From the NCBI GenBank assembly GCA_030734395.1, contig JAUZTG010000048.1, positions 2,914,001 to 2,978,000 of the forward strand: DNA of 64,000 nucleotides. The letters are read 5' to 3'. The notes under the pieces are model-generated. The model worked only from the letters and a program-made list of their open reading frames with translations. It ran no database searches and was not told the origin of the DNA. Below, piece by piece: positions 38,051 through 47,864 of this stretch (its first letter is position 1; each line of letters starts with the position of its first letter). The translations under genes and the position numbers were made by a program. Source of the DNA: Sarocladium kiliense. Lineage: Eukaryota > Ascomycota > Sordariomycetes > Hypocreales > Sarocladiaceae.

Positions 38051-38664
38051 GGTATTGTAGAAGGCAGCCTGGTTCGGATTCTTGTTCATCAGGGCGTTCA
38101 GGTCCATTTTGTCAACATTGACCAGATAAAGATCGAGGGCATTCTGTGTACAGTTGAGATACGGTAGGACTTCGGGCGCAATGCAGTAGGATCTCGAGAC
38201 TTTTCAGCCTCCCAGACTTCGTGAAGTGATCAAGCGCCGCTCCCGTCGCCCACTCCCGCTGCCAGACTGACCACTACACACCTCAAGACCATGCGCCATG
38301 GTCCCCGACCCCCCTTGCCGACTGGCCGCCTCCCCGAAGGCCGCCTCTCCTTCGCATCATATTCATGTTCATGGCCATGCCTCGTCTTACAGGTGCAGAG
38401 AGTCTAACAGTTAGCTCACGACATCATCAGGCACTGCAATGTAGTCACTACTATATGAAATTAGGATATCGTCGAACCATCATATTTTGTGCAGAAGCAG
38501 GATATTTGTTCCTATGACAATTTCCGGCCAGGAACCTCTTGATGCTACAACGACCTGATCCCAGGGTCCCGATTTCCATGCCCACCTAGTCTTCTCAATT
38601 GCACCGGGATATTACACGCCGTATTCCAATCTCTTTCTAGTACTCTCCATGTTCCTTGACGGTC
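38051..38664. other. Intergenic region between convergent helicase and LSC2 genes
   Basis: Shared 3' flank of two converging genes. No open frame of interest and no repeat seen. Confidence 0.5.
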
Positions 38665-40189
38665 TTAGATGCCGAGGGTGAACTCGACGCCGACATCAAT
38701 ATCACGTGCTGGAAAGGAAGTCAGTACAATTGGAAACAGTAGCGTATGGGGGATATGACTTACCGAGCTTGACCATCTTGGAGAGCTGAACAGCCTTCTC
38801 GGCAGCGCTTTGCAGGTCATCGATGGAGAAGATCTTCATGCCAGACTCGTTGATGAGCTTGTGGGCCTCATCGACCTTGGTGCCCTGGAGACGGGCAATG
38901 ATGGGGATCTTGAGGTTGAGAGACTCAGCAGTGTTGATAAGACCCTGAGCGATGTGGTCGCAGCGGACGATACCACCGAAGATGTTGACGAAGATGGCGG
39001 TGACCTTGGCGTCGCTGGTGATGAGCTCGAAGGCCTCCTTGATGGCGGCAGGGGTGGCACCGCCACCGACGTCGAGGAAGTTAGCGGGCTCACCGCCGTT
39101 GATCTTGATGATGTCCATGGTGGCCATGGCGAGACCGGCACCGTTGACAAGGCAGCCGATGTCACCACCGAGCTTGATGAAGTTCAGGTTGGACTGAGCA
39201 GCGCGGACCTCATCAGGGTCCTCCTGGGTGGTGTCACGCCACTCGAAGATCTCCTTCTGGCGGAACTCAGCGTTGTCATCGAAACCGAACTTGGCATCCA
39301 TGCACAGAACCTGGTGGTCGGAGGTCTCGGAGAGAGGGTTGATCTCGATCTGGGTAGAGTCCTTCTCGCGGAAGATGGTGTAGAGCTTCTGGATGGTGTC
39401 CTTGGCATCCTCAATGCACTGCTCGCTGAAGCCAAGCTTCTGAGCAATGTCGCGGGCCATCTCGTCGGTGACACCGGTCTTGATATCGACATAGGTGGTG
39501 TTGATGGCATCAGGGTTCTCCTTGGCGACAGTCTCAATGTCGACACCGCCCTGGGAGGAGGAGACAATGACGGGAGTCTGAGAGGCACGGTCCATGAGGA
39601 TGGCAAGGTAGAACTCGCGACGGGCGAACTTGCGCTCGCAGATGTAGACGGCATTGCAAAGACGGCCACCGGCACCAGTCTGCTTGGTGACGAGCTTGTG
39701 GCCAATCATCTGCTGGGCGAACATCTCGGCCTCGTGGGGAGAGTAGATGACACGGACACCACCCTTGAGGCCGTTATCGAAGGTACCCTTACCACGGCCA
39801 CCGGCGAGGACCTGAGCCTTGATGACCATATCATCAGTGCCAATCTCTTGCGCAACAGCCTTGGCCTCCTGGGCAGTCTTCGCGACGGAACCCTTGGGGA
39901 CACCAACGCCATACTATGTAAAAGGTGTGTCAGTTCTCGATCGTGGGTCGTTATCGCGCGCGTCGAAGAATTTACCTTTCTCAAGAGATCGGCGGACAGG
40001 TACTCGTGGATGCTCAGGGCTCTCCTTTGTTGGGCCATGCCCGGGAGTCTGATGGAGGGAGAGAACTGCTACTCGGGGTCAGCGACTCGATCAGCAGCAA
40101 TCCGCAATGCCGCTGAAGGTGGAGGGATCACGTACCTTGGAGGCATTGAGGGCAGAAGCCACAGCCCGGCTGCGGCCCAGGTTGAACAT
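38665..40189 (-). CDS. LSC2: Succinate-CoA ligase beta subunit, mitochondrial
   Basis: Four exons on the minus strand: 40189-40136, 40065-39976, 39913-38764, 38708-38665; 445 residues. The start is in an ideal context (CCGCC ATG). The first two exons give an Arg/Ser-rich mitochondrial presequence ending near RRALSIHEY, where the mature ATP-grasp domain begins. Family marks are VIKAQVLAGGRGKG (nucleotide loop), ARREFYLAILMDR, EINPL, NGAGLAMATMDIIK, and GGGA followed by VNIFGGIVRCD in the C-terminal ligase domain. It converts succinyl-CoA to succinate with formation of ATP or GTP in the TCA cycle, together with an alpha subunit not in this window. The last exon encodes only ARDIDVGVEFTLGI. The acceptor of intron 1 is the CAG beside 40065, because the next CAG downstream breaks the frame. 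Codon bias is strong, leaving a long spurious antisense frame. Confidence 0.96.
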
Positions 40190-41141
40190 GGCGGCGGTTT
40201 ATTTGGGAGATGTGGAAAAAGGGAGTCGGATGGAAAGCCCGGCTGTCAAACGAGAGACCAGGGGCGCGAGACGAAGCAAAAAAGGAGCGGAGAGGATCAA
40301 TTCGAGGACGCGGATTCCAAAGGGATGGAAAGGGGATTGAGGCAGAAAGGGTTTGCGATGACGATAGCTGCAAATGCAGGCAAGGCAAGCTTTCGGGGGA
40401 GGAGAGCAGCAGCAAAAGCTCAATCTGGCAACGCGTGCTTGGCTGTCGCAGGGCAGAAAGTCCCGTGCTTGGTGCTGCTCCGGGATTTGCCGGACTTTGG
40501 GCGATGAAAAGCTGATGAGGATCCGACCGCAAGCCGACGGAGGTGCGACGGGACTTTCCCGCGGGAGCCAGTCCAGGGATTATAATGTGTTCGATCAAAC
40601 TGGCACTAATAAATTATTATTGGACGAGAGGCTTGAAGGCATGCGCTTGGGATTCTGTTGCAGTTGATCACCCAGCTTTGCATGATTCTTCGATGGATAG
40701 TTGAATCACGTGACGGTCTACAGGCTCCCATCGTGGGCATGTATCTCACATTCAGGGGTTCAGGTTGCTCATGAACTCTTCACGTTCTACACATGGGATC
40801 TCTACGAGCGATTGTTCACGATAGGAGCAATCGTCTCTTTGGTACGGTAGCGAAAACAAAAACCCCGTGCAACTCTCTATTCCGCGACTTTGGCTGTCAC
40901 ATGGGTTCCCTCTATCTTCATTAGGGGCTAGCCATGAGTTCAGGCACGGCCCTGCCGCATCCAACAGAAACACATTGGCAAATACTCTCATCATCTTAAA
41001 CAATTTGTTAACGTTGGGTCCCTCATTAAGGAAAGTGTAGAATTCGAGTCTATCTTTACGCCATGTGAGTGATACCAAGCACCAGCCACATCGCCTTCAA
41101 AACAAATGCACATACAGGATTGGAGAGTCCCAGCTCCATAT
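40190..41141. other. Intergenic region upstream of LSC2
   Basis: LSC2 promoter side and 3' flank of the GH16 gene. Overlapping short frames only; nothing further supported. Confidence 0.5.
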
Positions 41142-42074
41142 CTACCACGAACCATCAAAGAAGACGGCGACATATCGGACACGCAGCCCAACCCCAGCGT
41201 CCGTAGCAGTCTTATCGTTCGGCTTAGATCCTCCATTCCAGTTCGTCCCGACGGCAACCTGAAGGATCGGAAAGTGAGGCTGATGGGCAAGGCATTCCCA
41301 CTGCTCAAAACTCTCAACCCAGTCTCCTTTCCAAGTGTAAATGACACGGCCGTTTAGGAGCCACTCGATCGTCTCCTCACGCCAATCACCGTTAGAGCTC
41401 TTGCGATCGATACGAATAGCCCAAGTGTTCCACTCATCTGATGTAAATCCTTCTTTAGCCAATGCCACATTTCAGCATGGTAACATGCATACATACCGCG
41501 ATTGAACTCAACATGATAGCCTGTTTCTCCAATCATGGGACCCGTAGTGTGGGCGGCAGGAATGGTGAAGTTCTCTCCGGATGCGTTCTCGAAGATATCA
41601 ATTTCGCCGCACGCTGGCCACGCGCTGTCGCCCACCCCGCGATAGGACTTGCCAAGCGTCCAGAAAGAAGGCCAAATGCCGCTCCAGTACTCTTTGCCAA
41701 GGATGCCGAGCTTGAGCTCAGCCTGGATGACCATGATTCTTCCGTCGTCGGCGTGGAAGTTTTCGCGGCAGTGGAGGCGGGCTGAGGTCCAGCGATTTCC
41801 ATCGAACTCTAAGGATTGAAGAGATTAGTGAGCCCGTATACTTTTCAAGCAGATAGCAGACTCAATAAATTCACTTACGAGGCCTGATGACAAGTTCTCC
41901 CTGGCTGACAATGGCGGTGCTGATATCAGCAATGAAGTGCTGCTCCTCATTGTTCCCGTAGTTAGGACCCTGCTCGATCATCTCCCACTGAGACTCATTG
42001 GGCAAAGATGACCCGGCCGTCAAAAACTCGCTCCACCAGAAGCAACCAAAGCCATCAATGCCTGGGGGACTCAT
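41142..42074 (-). CDS. Glycoside hydrolase family 16 protein without signal peptide
   Basis: Three exons on the minus strand: 42074-41879, 41808-41497, 41437-41142; 267 residues. The catalytic motif GEIDIFE fits the GH16 pattern E-x-D-x-x-E, with the nucleophile and acid/base Glu both present. Around it are other family marks: NRWTSARLH, WPSFWTLG, the HTTG segment and the terminal strand VRYVAVFFDG. GH16 enzymes cut beta-1,3/1,4-glucans or related polymers. Unlike most members it starts directly with MSPPGIDGFGCFWWSEF and has no hydrophobic signal peptide, so it is either intracellular, exported by another route, or missing a 5' exon. Intron donors are GTAAGT and GTATGT. A TATA-like box stands about 130 bp upstream. 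Confidence 0.87.
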
Positions 42075-42202
42075 GATGTAGATAGAAAGTGACTTTTATC
42101 GTTTGAGTGTATGAAACAACTTGCGAGTTGTGTAAGTAAGTTGGGATTGGCGTAAGAAAATCTGCTCTGATATTTCTTGCATTCGGGAGGAGAATCCACG
42201 AC

Positions 42203-42209
42203 TTATATA
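42203..42209 (-). promoter_or_regulatory. TATA-like box of the GH16 gene
   Basis: The minus strand reads CTATATAAGT, about 130 bp upstream of the GH16 start codon, a normal distance allowing for a short leader. Sequence-based guess. Confidence 0.4.
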
Positions 42210-43165
42210 GTATGTACTGAGGGATATCAGACTCCTCGTTCACTATATAGACACCTCTCGAGGTTCAGGGCCAGCTCACGATGGAAGACTATATCATCCA
42301 ATATAAGGCAATGCCACATCTGCGGTACCCATAATGTAGGCGTGTATAAGCACTAGACCTTAGAATACCAAGAGCTATGCTGTTTCCTTGTCATGGTAGC
42401 TCGATTGGGTCCTTCAACCAGGGTAATAGTATCAGTTCAAAAGGGCCAGTGGCTTATTTGCAGGTTTCGAAGCTTGCTGCAGATTCGGCAAGTCCGTAAC
42501 AATGATGCTATTGATACCTTACGTAAAAGCGAGCCACGACTTTAATCCAGCATGGCTTTGGATCACTTATTCTGAAGCCTGCTGTTGATAAACTATGCAG
42601 GTGATCTCATCTTGTTGGACCTTTCTCGTGGCAGATTGCTTTCATTCAATGGCATAGCCTTTCATCTTCCTGGTAACTGGATGATCGATGCGAGCGTGGG
42701 GACAATCATTTCCTCAGCTGCCCAATTGTCGTTGCCTGGAATCTGGACCCTGCAGGACTGGTCCGTTGGCGGTGGGCCGGGAGCTGTTTACAAGCACAGC
42801 CCTATCAAGCTAGGCTTCAGCTGCTTACAGGTCTGACATTGAATGGATTCTCTGTTAATATCTGGGACGATATCGCACGAGATGTGCTCCATACGTAATG
42901 GCGATAGAAGCAGGTTTGCATTAGCTCGGCGACTGGTTATGCGTACCAGGTCGCCGATTGCCCTTGCCGGAGGTCGGCGACATGCTCACCACAAGCTGTA
43001 TCTGGTAACAGGTGTGCAACAGGCACAGATCATAAATTTTCCTCGTATACTCATGAGAGAATTATTACAGCTGCGAAGTCGTAGCGACATTATGCCATCT
43101 CTTTAGCCGCACTCCTCCATCCCTCATCATGCAGACGGACGACTCGCGATCATCAACTCCTCACA
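42210..43165. other. Intergenic region between GH16 and alkyltransferase genes
   Basis: No supported gene. A short plus-strand frame near 42585-42836 looks random. Otherwise nothing seen. Confidence 0.5.
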
Positions 43166-43624
43166 TCAAACCTTGAACTCCCACGGCGTACCCAAGACCT
43201 TGCCCTTCACATCAAATCGAATCCCCTCCCCCCTCAACAACCTCCTCTTCTCATCCAACGTGATCCCCTCTCCACTCTTTGGCCATTTCCCCTTGAACCC
43301 TCCCAAAGTGCCTCCCGTAGCCACGACTCGATGACACGGAACATCTGGTGCAAAGGGATTCCTCCGCAGAGCATTTCCAACGGCGCGTGGTGATGAGCCG
43401 AGGTGTGCGGATAGCAGGCCATAGGTTGTGAAGTGGCCCTCGGGGATGCGGCACAAGGCCGTCCAGACACGCTTCTCGAAAGCGGTGCGATTTGATGCGG
43501 CAATCAAAGCGAGCTCCTTCTCCATTGTGGTAGGTTTTGAGGATTTGGTAGGTGTAATCTTGGTGACTTTCAGTGGTGGACTTGCGTCTTCTGGGCTGTC
43601 CGTTTGCTTGCGTTTGGTAGACAT
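43166..43624 (-). CDS. O6-alkylguanine-DNA alkyltransferase (MGMT-type)
   Basis: Intronless, 152 residues, starting ATGTCTACC. The first 35 residues are a basic, Pro/Ser/Thr-rich tail (KRKQ, possible nuclear signal). The rest is the C-terminal MGMT domain: FEKRVWTALCRIPEGHFTTYG, the DNA-reading helix with RAVGNALRRNP, and the active site PCHRVV with the acceptor Cys intact. Because Cys is present, it is not an alkyltransferase-like (ATL) protein, which has Trp there. The usual N-terminal MGMT subdomain is missing, as in other short fungal members. Role: direct, single-use transfer of alkyl groups from O6-alkylguanine in nuclear DNA to the enzyme. Confidence 0.93.
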   Translation of the reverse strand: MSTKRKQTDSPEDASPPLKVTKITPTKSSKPTTMEKELALIAASNRTAFEKRVWTALCRIPEGHFTTYGLLSAHLGSSPRAVGNALRRNPFAPDVPCHRVVATGGTLGGFKGKWPKSGEGITLDEKRRLLRGEGIRFDVKGKVLGTPWEFKV

Positions 43625-44314
43625 TGTGAAGAGAAGCGATTGAAGGGGATCTGAAAGCTCCTTAATACTGTGTCGGCGAATGACTCAATTCTTGAACTCT
43701 GAGATGGTATGAATGAAACTGTTAAGACTGAATCAAATTCACGGTCAAGCGCGAAGGAGGCGTGTTCGTTACGATTGTCAAGTGAAGGGCGCGACAGTAC
43801 ACTACCACCAACCCGTCGCGCAGTCATGTGACCTATTTAGGATGCTCTTATGGACGCACCAGCAACCTCGCTCGAGAGACGGCTCGACCATTCTTTTCGT
43901 TGTCACAGACTGTCTTATCGTTATGGCCGAATATTATGATCACATGTCATTAAATGTGGTTAGGCCAGGGACTTGGTACTGAGGCCTCGCCCGAAGCTTT
44001 CCCTCCTGACATGCGAGAGTGTTACATGCTCAACAAGCACACCATTCGAAGTCGCATGGGAGATGAAAGAGGAATTGTTTAGGAAGATGCAATCATGTGG
44101 AGTGTATTCGAATGCCCATTTCTATCCAAAACGCCATGGCCATGCCGTCTGATGCCTCAGTATGTCGCCACCTGGGAGGCTTTCGCACCTCCCACGCATT
44201 ATATGAGTGTAGGCAAGTTGCCCTCTATGCAAGTAGCGTCCAGATTCGTCTCTGGGCTCTATGCTCCATCCCGTATCATACAATCAGTCATCCATGCTAT
44301 GTCGCGCGGTTGCT
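43625..44314. other. Intergenic region between alkyltransferase and ISA1 genes
   Basis: Promoter side of the alkyltransferase gene and 3' flank of ISA1. Short overlapping frames only; no feature supported. Confidence 0.5.
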
Positions 44315-45030
44315 TTAAACCATGAAAGACTCTCCACAACCACATTCTTCCTCTGTAAAGCAGTCAGTTACCACATTCGTTCCATGACAGAGAATCTCGA
44401 TGACTTACTGATATTCGGGTTCTTGAACACGAATCTCTGGTTCAACTTATCCTCCGCGAAATCCATCTCACTCCCAATAATACTGAACAGCGCTTTGCTA
44501 TCAATCAAAACCTTCACTCCATCCTGCTCAACCGTCTCGTCAAAAGCTCCCGGCTTGTCGACGTACTCGAGATTATATGCCAGCCCACTGCAGCCCCTGT
44601 TCTTTACGCCAACCTTGATCATCTTCGGCTCCGGCTGGTCAAGCAGTAAACGGAGTTGCTCCACCGCCGCAGGCGTCAACTTCATCGCCGCCTTCCGTGC
44701 ACGAAGCTTCGATCTCGGCCGGACAGGCTTCGACTTCTGTGCTTCGCCCTCGGTAACCTTCGGCGCAGCTTGCGCTGCCTCGGCTGGCTTCTTGGTCTGT
44801 GGCGGCCGTGTCTGGTACTCTTTCGGGACAGGCTCGGGCTGCGCTATCGACGTAACAGGTATATCATCGTTTCTCGGCGGTGCGCTCTGCGTGGTCTTCG
44901 AAGGGAGGGCGTAGGAGTGGTAGTATCCAAGAGGCGAAGAGTTGCCGAACCGCGGAGCGGCAAGCCGACGAGCAGCGGCAGGACAGGAGCAGCGGCGCAA
45001 AACTCGCGCAGCGTAGCAAGAAACGTTCAT
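44315..45030 (-). CDS. ISA1: Mitochondrial iron-sulfur cluster assembly protein Isa1 (A-type)
   Basis: Two exons on the minus strand: 45030-44409 and 44352-44315; 219 residues. An Arg/Ala-rich N-terminus fits a mitochondrial presequence. A Pro/Lys-rich linker then leads to the A-type domain: MKLTPAAVEQLRLLL, VGVKNRGCSGLAY (first conserved Cys), and EMDFAEDKLNQRFVFKNPN. The tiny second exon supplies KEECGCGESFMV, with the two C-terminal cluster-binding Cys. Together with Isa2 and Iba57 the family matures [4Fe-4S] clusters for aconitase, lipoate synthase and others. Because the CxC motif sits alone in the last 38 coding bases, retention of the 56-nt intron would give a protein lacking it and ending in an unrelated 12-residue tail. 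Confidence 0.94.
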
Positions 45031-45669
45031 CTTGAAATCATGAGGTTCGTGAATGCAGCCGTTCGAGGTGTTGCCGGTTGTTTGTTAGGAGGAAGAAAGG
45101 TTGGCGGTGGATGGATGGCGGGATGATTAATCGAGGGTCCGCCCCAGTAAAAACGGTTTGGAGGGAGAAAGGGTGTCATACGTTGGTGCTTCGTTCCGTT
45201 CCCCAGCGTTTCGCCAAGGCCGAGCGCAGCCGACCAATAGGCAGCTCGGAGTTGGTCAGTAATTCCGCCGACGACGTCTCTTTGCTCCGAGGGGTTGGGA
45301 GTACGATGAAATAATTATTGAATCAAAGGGGATTTTGCTAGTGACATATAGGTATTGTCGGAAGGCGATGCAGTAGCCAAGGAGGAATGGGTGGTTGTGC
45401 GTGTGGGCTCAGAGTTTTGGTTCATGCCATTGCGTGTAAGTCGACCCTGTTAAGCGACAACGATGGCATCCACAGTATCTTGCAGTTTCACGAAAGCAGC
45501 AGCGGTCATTACGAACAAACAGTCTTTTGAGTCAAGTGATCAAAATTCTCGCATTACCCCATTCTCTTTGGTATCACCCGGAACACAGTGTAGCACCCGT
45601 TCACCCCCGGAGCGCCCTCATCTTTCAACTATTCTCAGCCCCCCAATCGGATTCGAGAAGTACTCCCAC
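45031..45669. other. Intergenic region between ISA1 and UNC-93-like genes
   Basis: ISA1 promoter side plus 3' flank of the transporter gene. Holds the CCAAT box at 45234; otherwise nothing supported. Confidence 0.5.
45234..45238 (+). promoter_or_regulatory. CCAAT box upstream of ISA1
   Basis: CCAAT about 205 bp before the ISA1 start, the only clear promoter element I see there. In fungi the CCAAT-binding complex works with HapX on iron-related genes, which would suit ISA1, but no HapX half-site was identified. Confidence 0.3.
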
Positions 45670-47864
45670 TTAGGCAGCCTCCTCTCCCTTCTTGATGTCG
45701 CGGCCGACAATAACGTCCTCGACAGTCTCATCGGAGAACTTGAGATCCTCCTCAAGGGGAATATGGTCCTTAATCTTCATCCAGATGATCGGGGCTCCGA
45801 TGATCAGGGAGCCGCCGAGGAGGCCCCAGGTGCTGCCGAACATGGTGTCGAACTCGGTGTAAAAGCTGTCAAGTCGCCAGTAGACAGCGGCGCCGGCAGA
45901 TTGACTGTAATTGACTGTATTAGCTGTGAACTCGCGAAGTGCGAAAGAGCAAGCGTCACTCACAGTCCCTTGTAGAATCCGACGTAGAAGGTGGAGCGAC
46001 GGCTGCTGTTGGACAGAGCTCCCATGTACCAGTACATGCAAGTTTGGAAGACCGCATCGAAGACTATATGCTCATTAGTAACAAGTCGCTCGTTCGTATG
46101 GCCGTATCACTTACATCCGTACTACAAATCATGTTAGCAGAGCCCTTCAGCTTGGGGGACAGCAGTTTGGCAACTTACGAAAAAGTACAAGAACAGCGGA
46201 CCAACATAGCCGTCATCAGTCCAGTCAACCTTCATGTCCTCCCAGTCATCCTGTCTGGTCCTCTCACGGGGGACCTGCTTTTTTTGCCAGGCCCAACCAC
46301 CGCCCCAGACGACGAAGGTGAGAACAATGAGAAGACCATAAGAAATCTTGGCCTTGAGGCTGCGGCGGGCCTTCATGTGGTCGAGACCAAAGCCGGTGAT
46401 AATGGCTCCGATGATCTGAGCGAGCCAGTAGAGAACATTGTTGAGGGCACGGGTGCGGGTGTTGAAATGAGAGCCGTTGAAGCCGTCTGTGGAGCATGTC
46501 AGTTGAGTCTGCTTTGCGTTCAGGAAAGATAATACGTACTGCCTTGGTAGGTGTAGAAGATGTTGGAGGAGAAGAAGGCGGGGAAGAGGAAGACGATCCA
46601 CCACTCGTTCCTCAGGGTCTCATAAAGACCCTTGAACTCAGTCACCCAGGTCGGGTTCTTCATCACAATGGGCTTTTCGGATTCGTTAGTCAGTGACCAT
46701 CGAGATTATAGCTTCGGGTCCAAGTACCTTGGTGCCATCCTCACGGATGACCTTGTCGGCATCGCAGATGAAAAGGCCGAGGATCAGGCCAACGCTCATG
46801 AGCGCAATGAAGGCAGCGTATGTACTATTGACGTTAGTGTTGGAGTTATACGGGGAACCGCAGGTGAGCGTACCCATCAGTGACCGGACCAGCTAGCTTG
46901 TTGATGTTCTGCCCGAGAGGAATCTACATGAAGGTCAGTCTCTGAACGGTGTCCTGAAAACTTCAAGTGAGATGTCGTACCAATGAGCCAATAACCTGGT
47001 CATGTTGTCAGTATGTGATGCTCGTTCACGTCTTAAGACTTGATCACTTACGGCTCCCATGTTGAAGATGATCCAGAAAGTGCTATGGCCCCCGTTAGAT
47101 CTTAGTCCTCCGCCTGTGAAGCGACACACTTACGAAATGTATCGACCCTTTGACTGCTCAGGCGGGTATGAGACCATGATAGCGCCCTGAGCGGTCCACA
47201 GAAGTCCAGCGCAGACTATGTCCAGTCAGTAGAGCCCGGCCGATGCTTGAGAGGCAACCTACATCCAAGGAACGCGCCAGCGAAGATGATGAATCTATTC
47301 AAGTCAGCTTCGCATCCACCCAGAAAGCTCCTGGATCTCATACCCCATGTTCTCGTTGTGGTTGTAGCTCAGGAAAGAAGCAGCGTAGACAGCGTAGCCC
47401 AGACCACCGACTGAGAGGGTGATGCGGAGACCAAGGACGTTGGCAACAGTTCCAGAGAAGAAAGCAGTAGCAGCAAAGATGCTGTACAGAGATCTATTCC
47501 ACGAATACAGAGTCAATTTGCCCATTTCCTACTGGTCATCACAGCCACACTGGCTTTATTCAGCAACTTACGTGTTCGCAACATTCTGGGCGTACGGGTC
47601 AACTTGACCACCGCCACCAAGACCTCCGAGAGCGTTGAACATGCCCGGGCACATGAAGCACACAAACGAGACCACCAGAAGCTGAATCTTAGGCGAAGCA
47701 TACCAGTATTCGCGGCCAAAGACGCGGAAGCCTTTGTAAATCCAACCAGCAGGGCGGTCGATCACCAAAGGCGCAGCAGGGCCATCAAGGGAGGCATCGT
47801 GGTGAGAGTCCGGTGCAGGCGCACTGGATGGCGCTGGAGCCGTCTTCTCGTCGAGAGTCGACAT
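45670..47864 (-). CDS. UNC-93-like major facilitator superfamily membrane protein
   Basis: Thirteen exons (descending): 47864-47572, 47493-47344, 47294-47263, 47215-47134, 47082-47052, 46995-46981, 46923-46874, 46824-46728, 46672-46540, 46486-46179, 46121-46115, 46063-45964, 45904-45670; 510 residues, with the summed exon length divisible by three. Introns are 47-78 nt. Exon 6 has 15 nt and exon 11 only 7 nt. The cytosolic N-terminus is Ala/Pro/Asp-rich. Membrane segments begin at PKIQLLVVSFVCFMCPGMFNAL. The block GAFLGFCAGLLWTAQGAIM... is typical of fungal UNC-93/DUF895 proteins, as is the later EWWIVFLFPAFFSSN segment. About eleven or twelve helices can be followed. In animals UNC-93 proteins regulate channels or carry receptors; the fungal substrate is unknown. 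The tail is charged (DIKKGEEAA). Confidence 0.88.

Noticed and set aside
38810..40507. 565-codon open frame on the plus strand, rich in Asp, Glu, Leu and Val
   Set aside because: It runs antisense through LSC2, crossing its introns; strong codon bias in LSC2 leaves the opposite strand free of stops. No domain, and the acidic valine/leucine-rich composition is a known mirror effect.
45463..45975. 170-codon plus-strand frame
   Set aside because: Antisense to the last exons of the UNC-93-like gene; no independent support.
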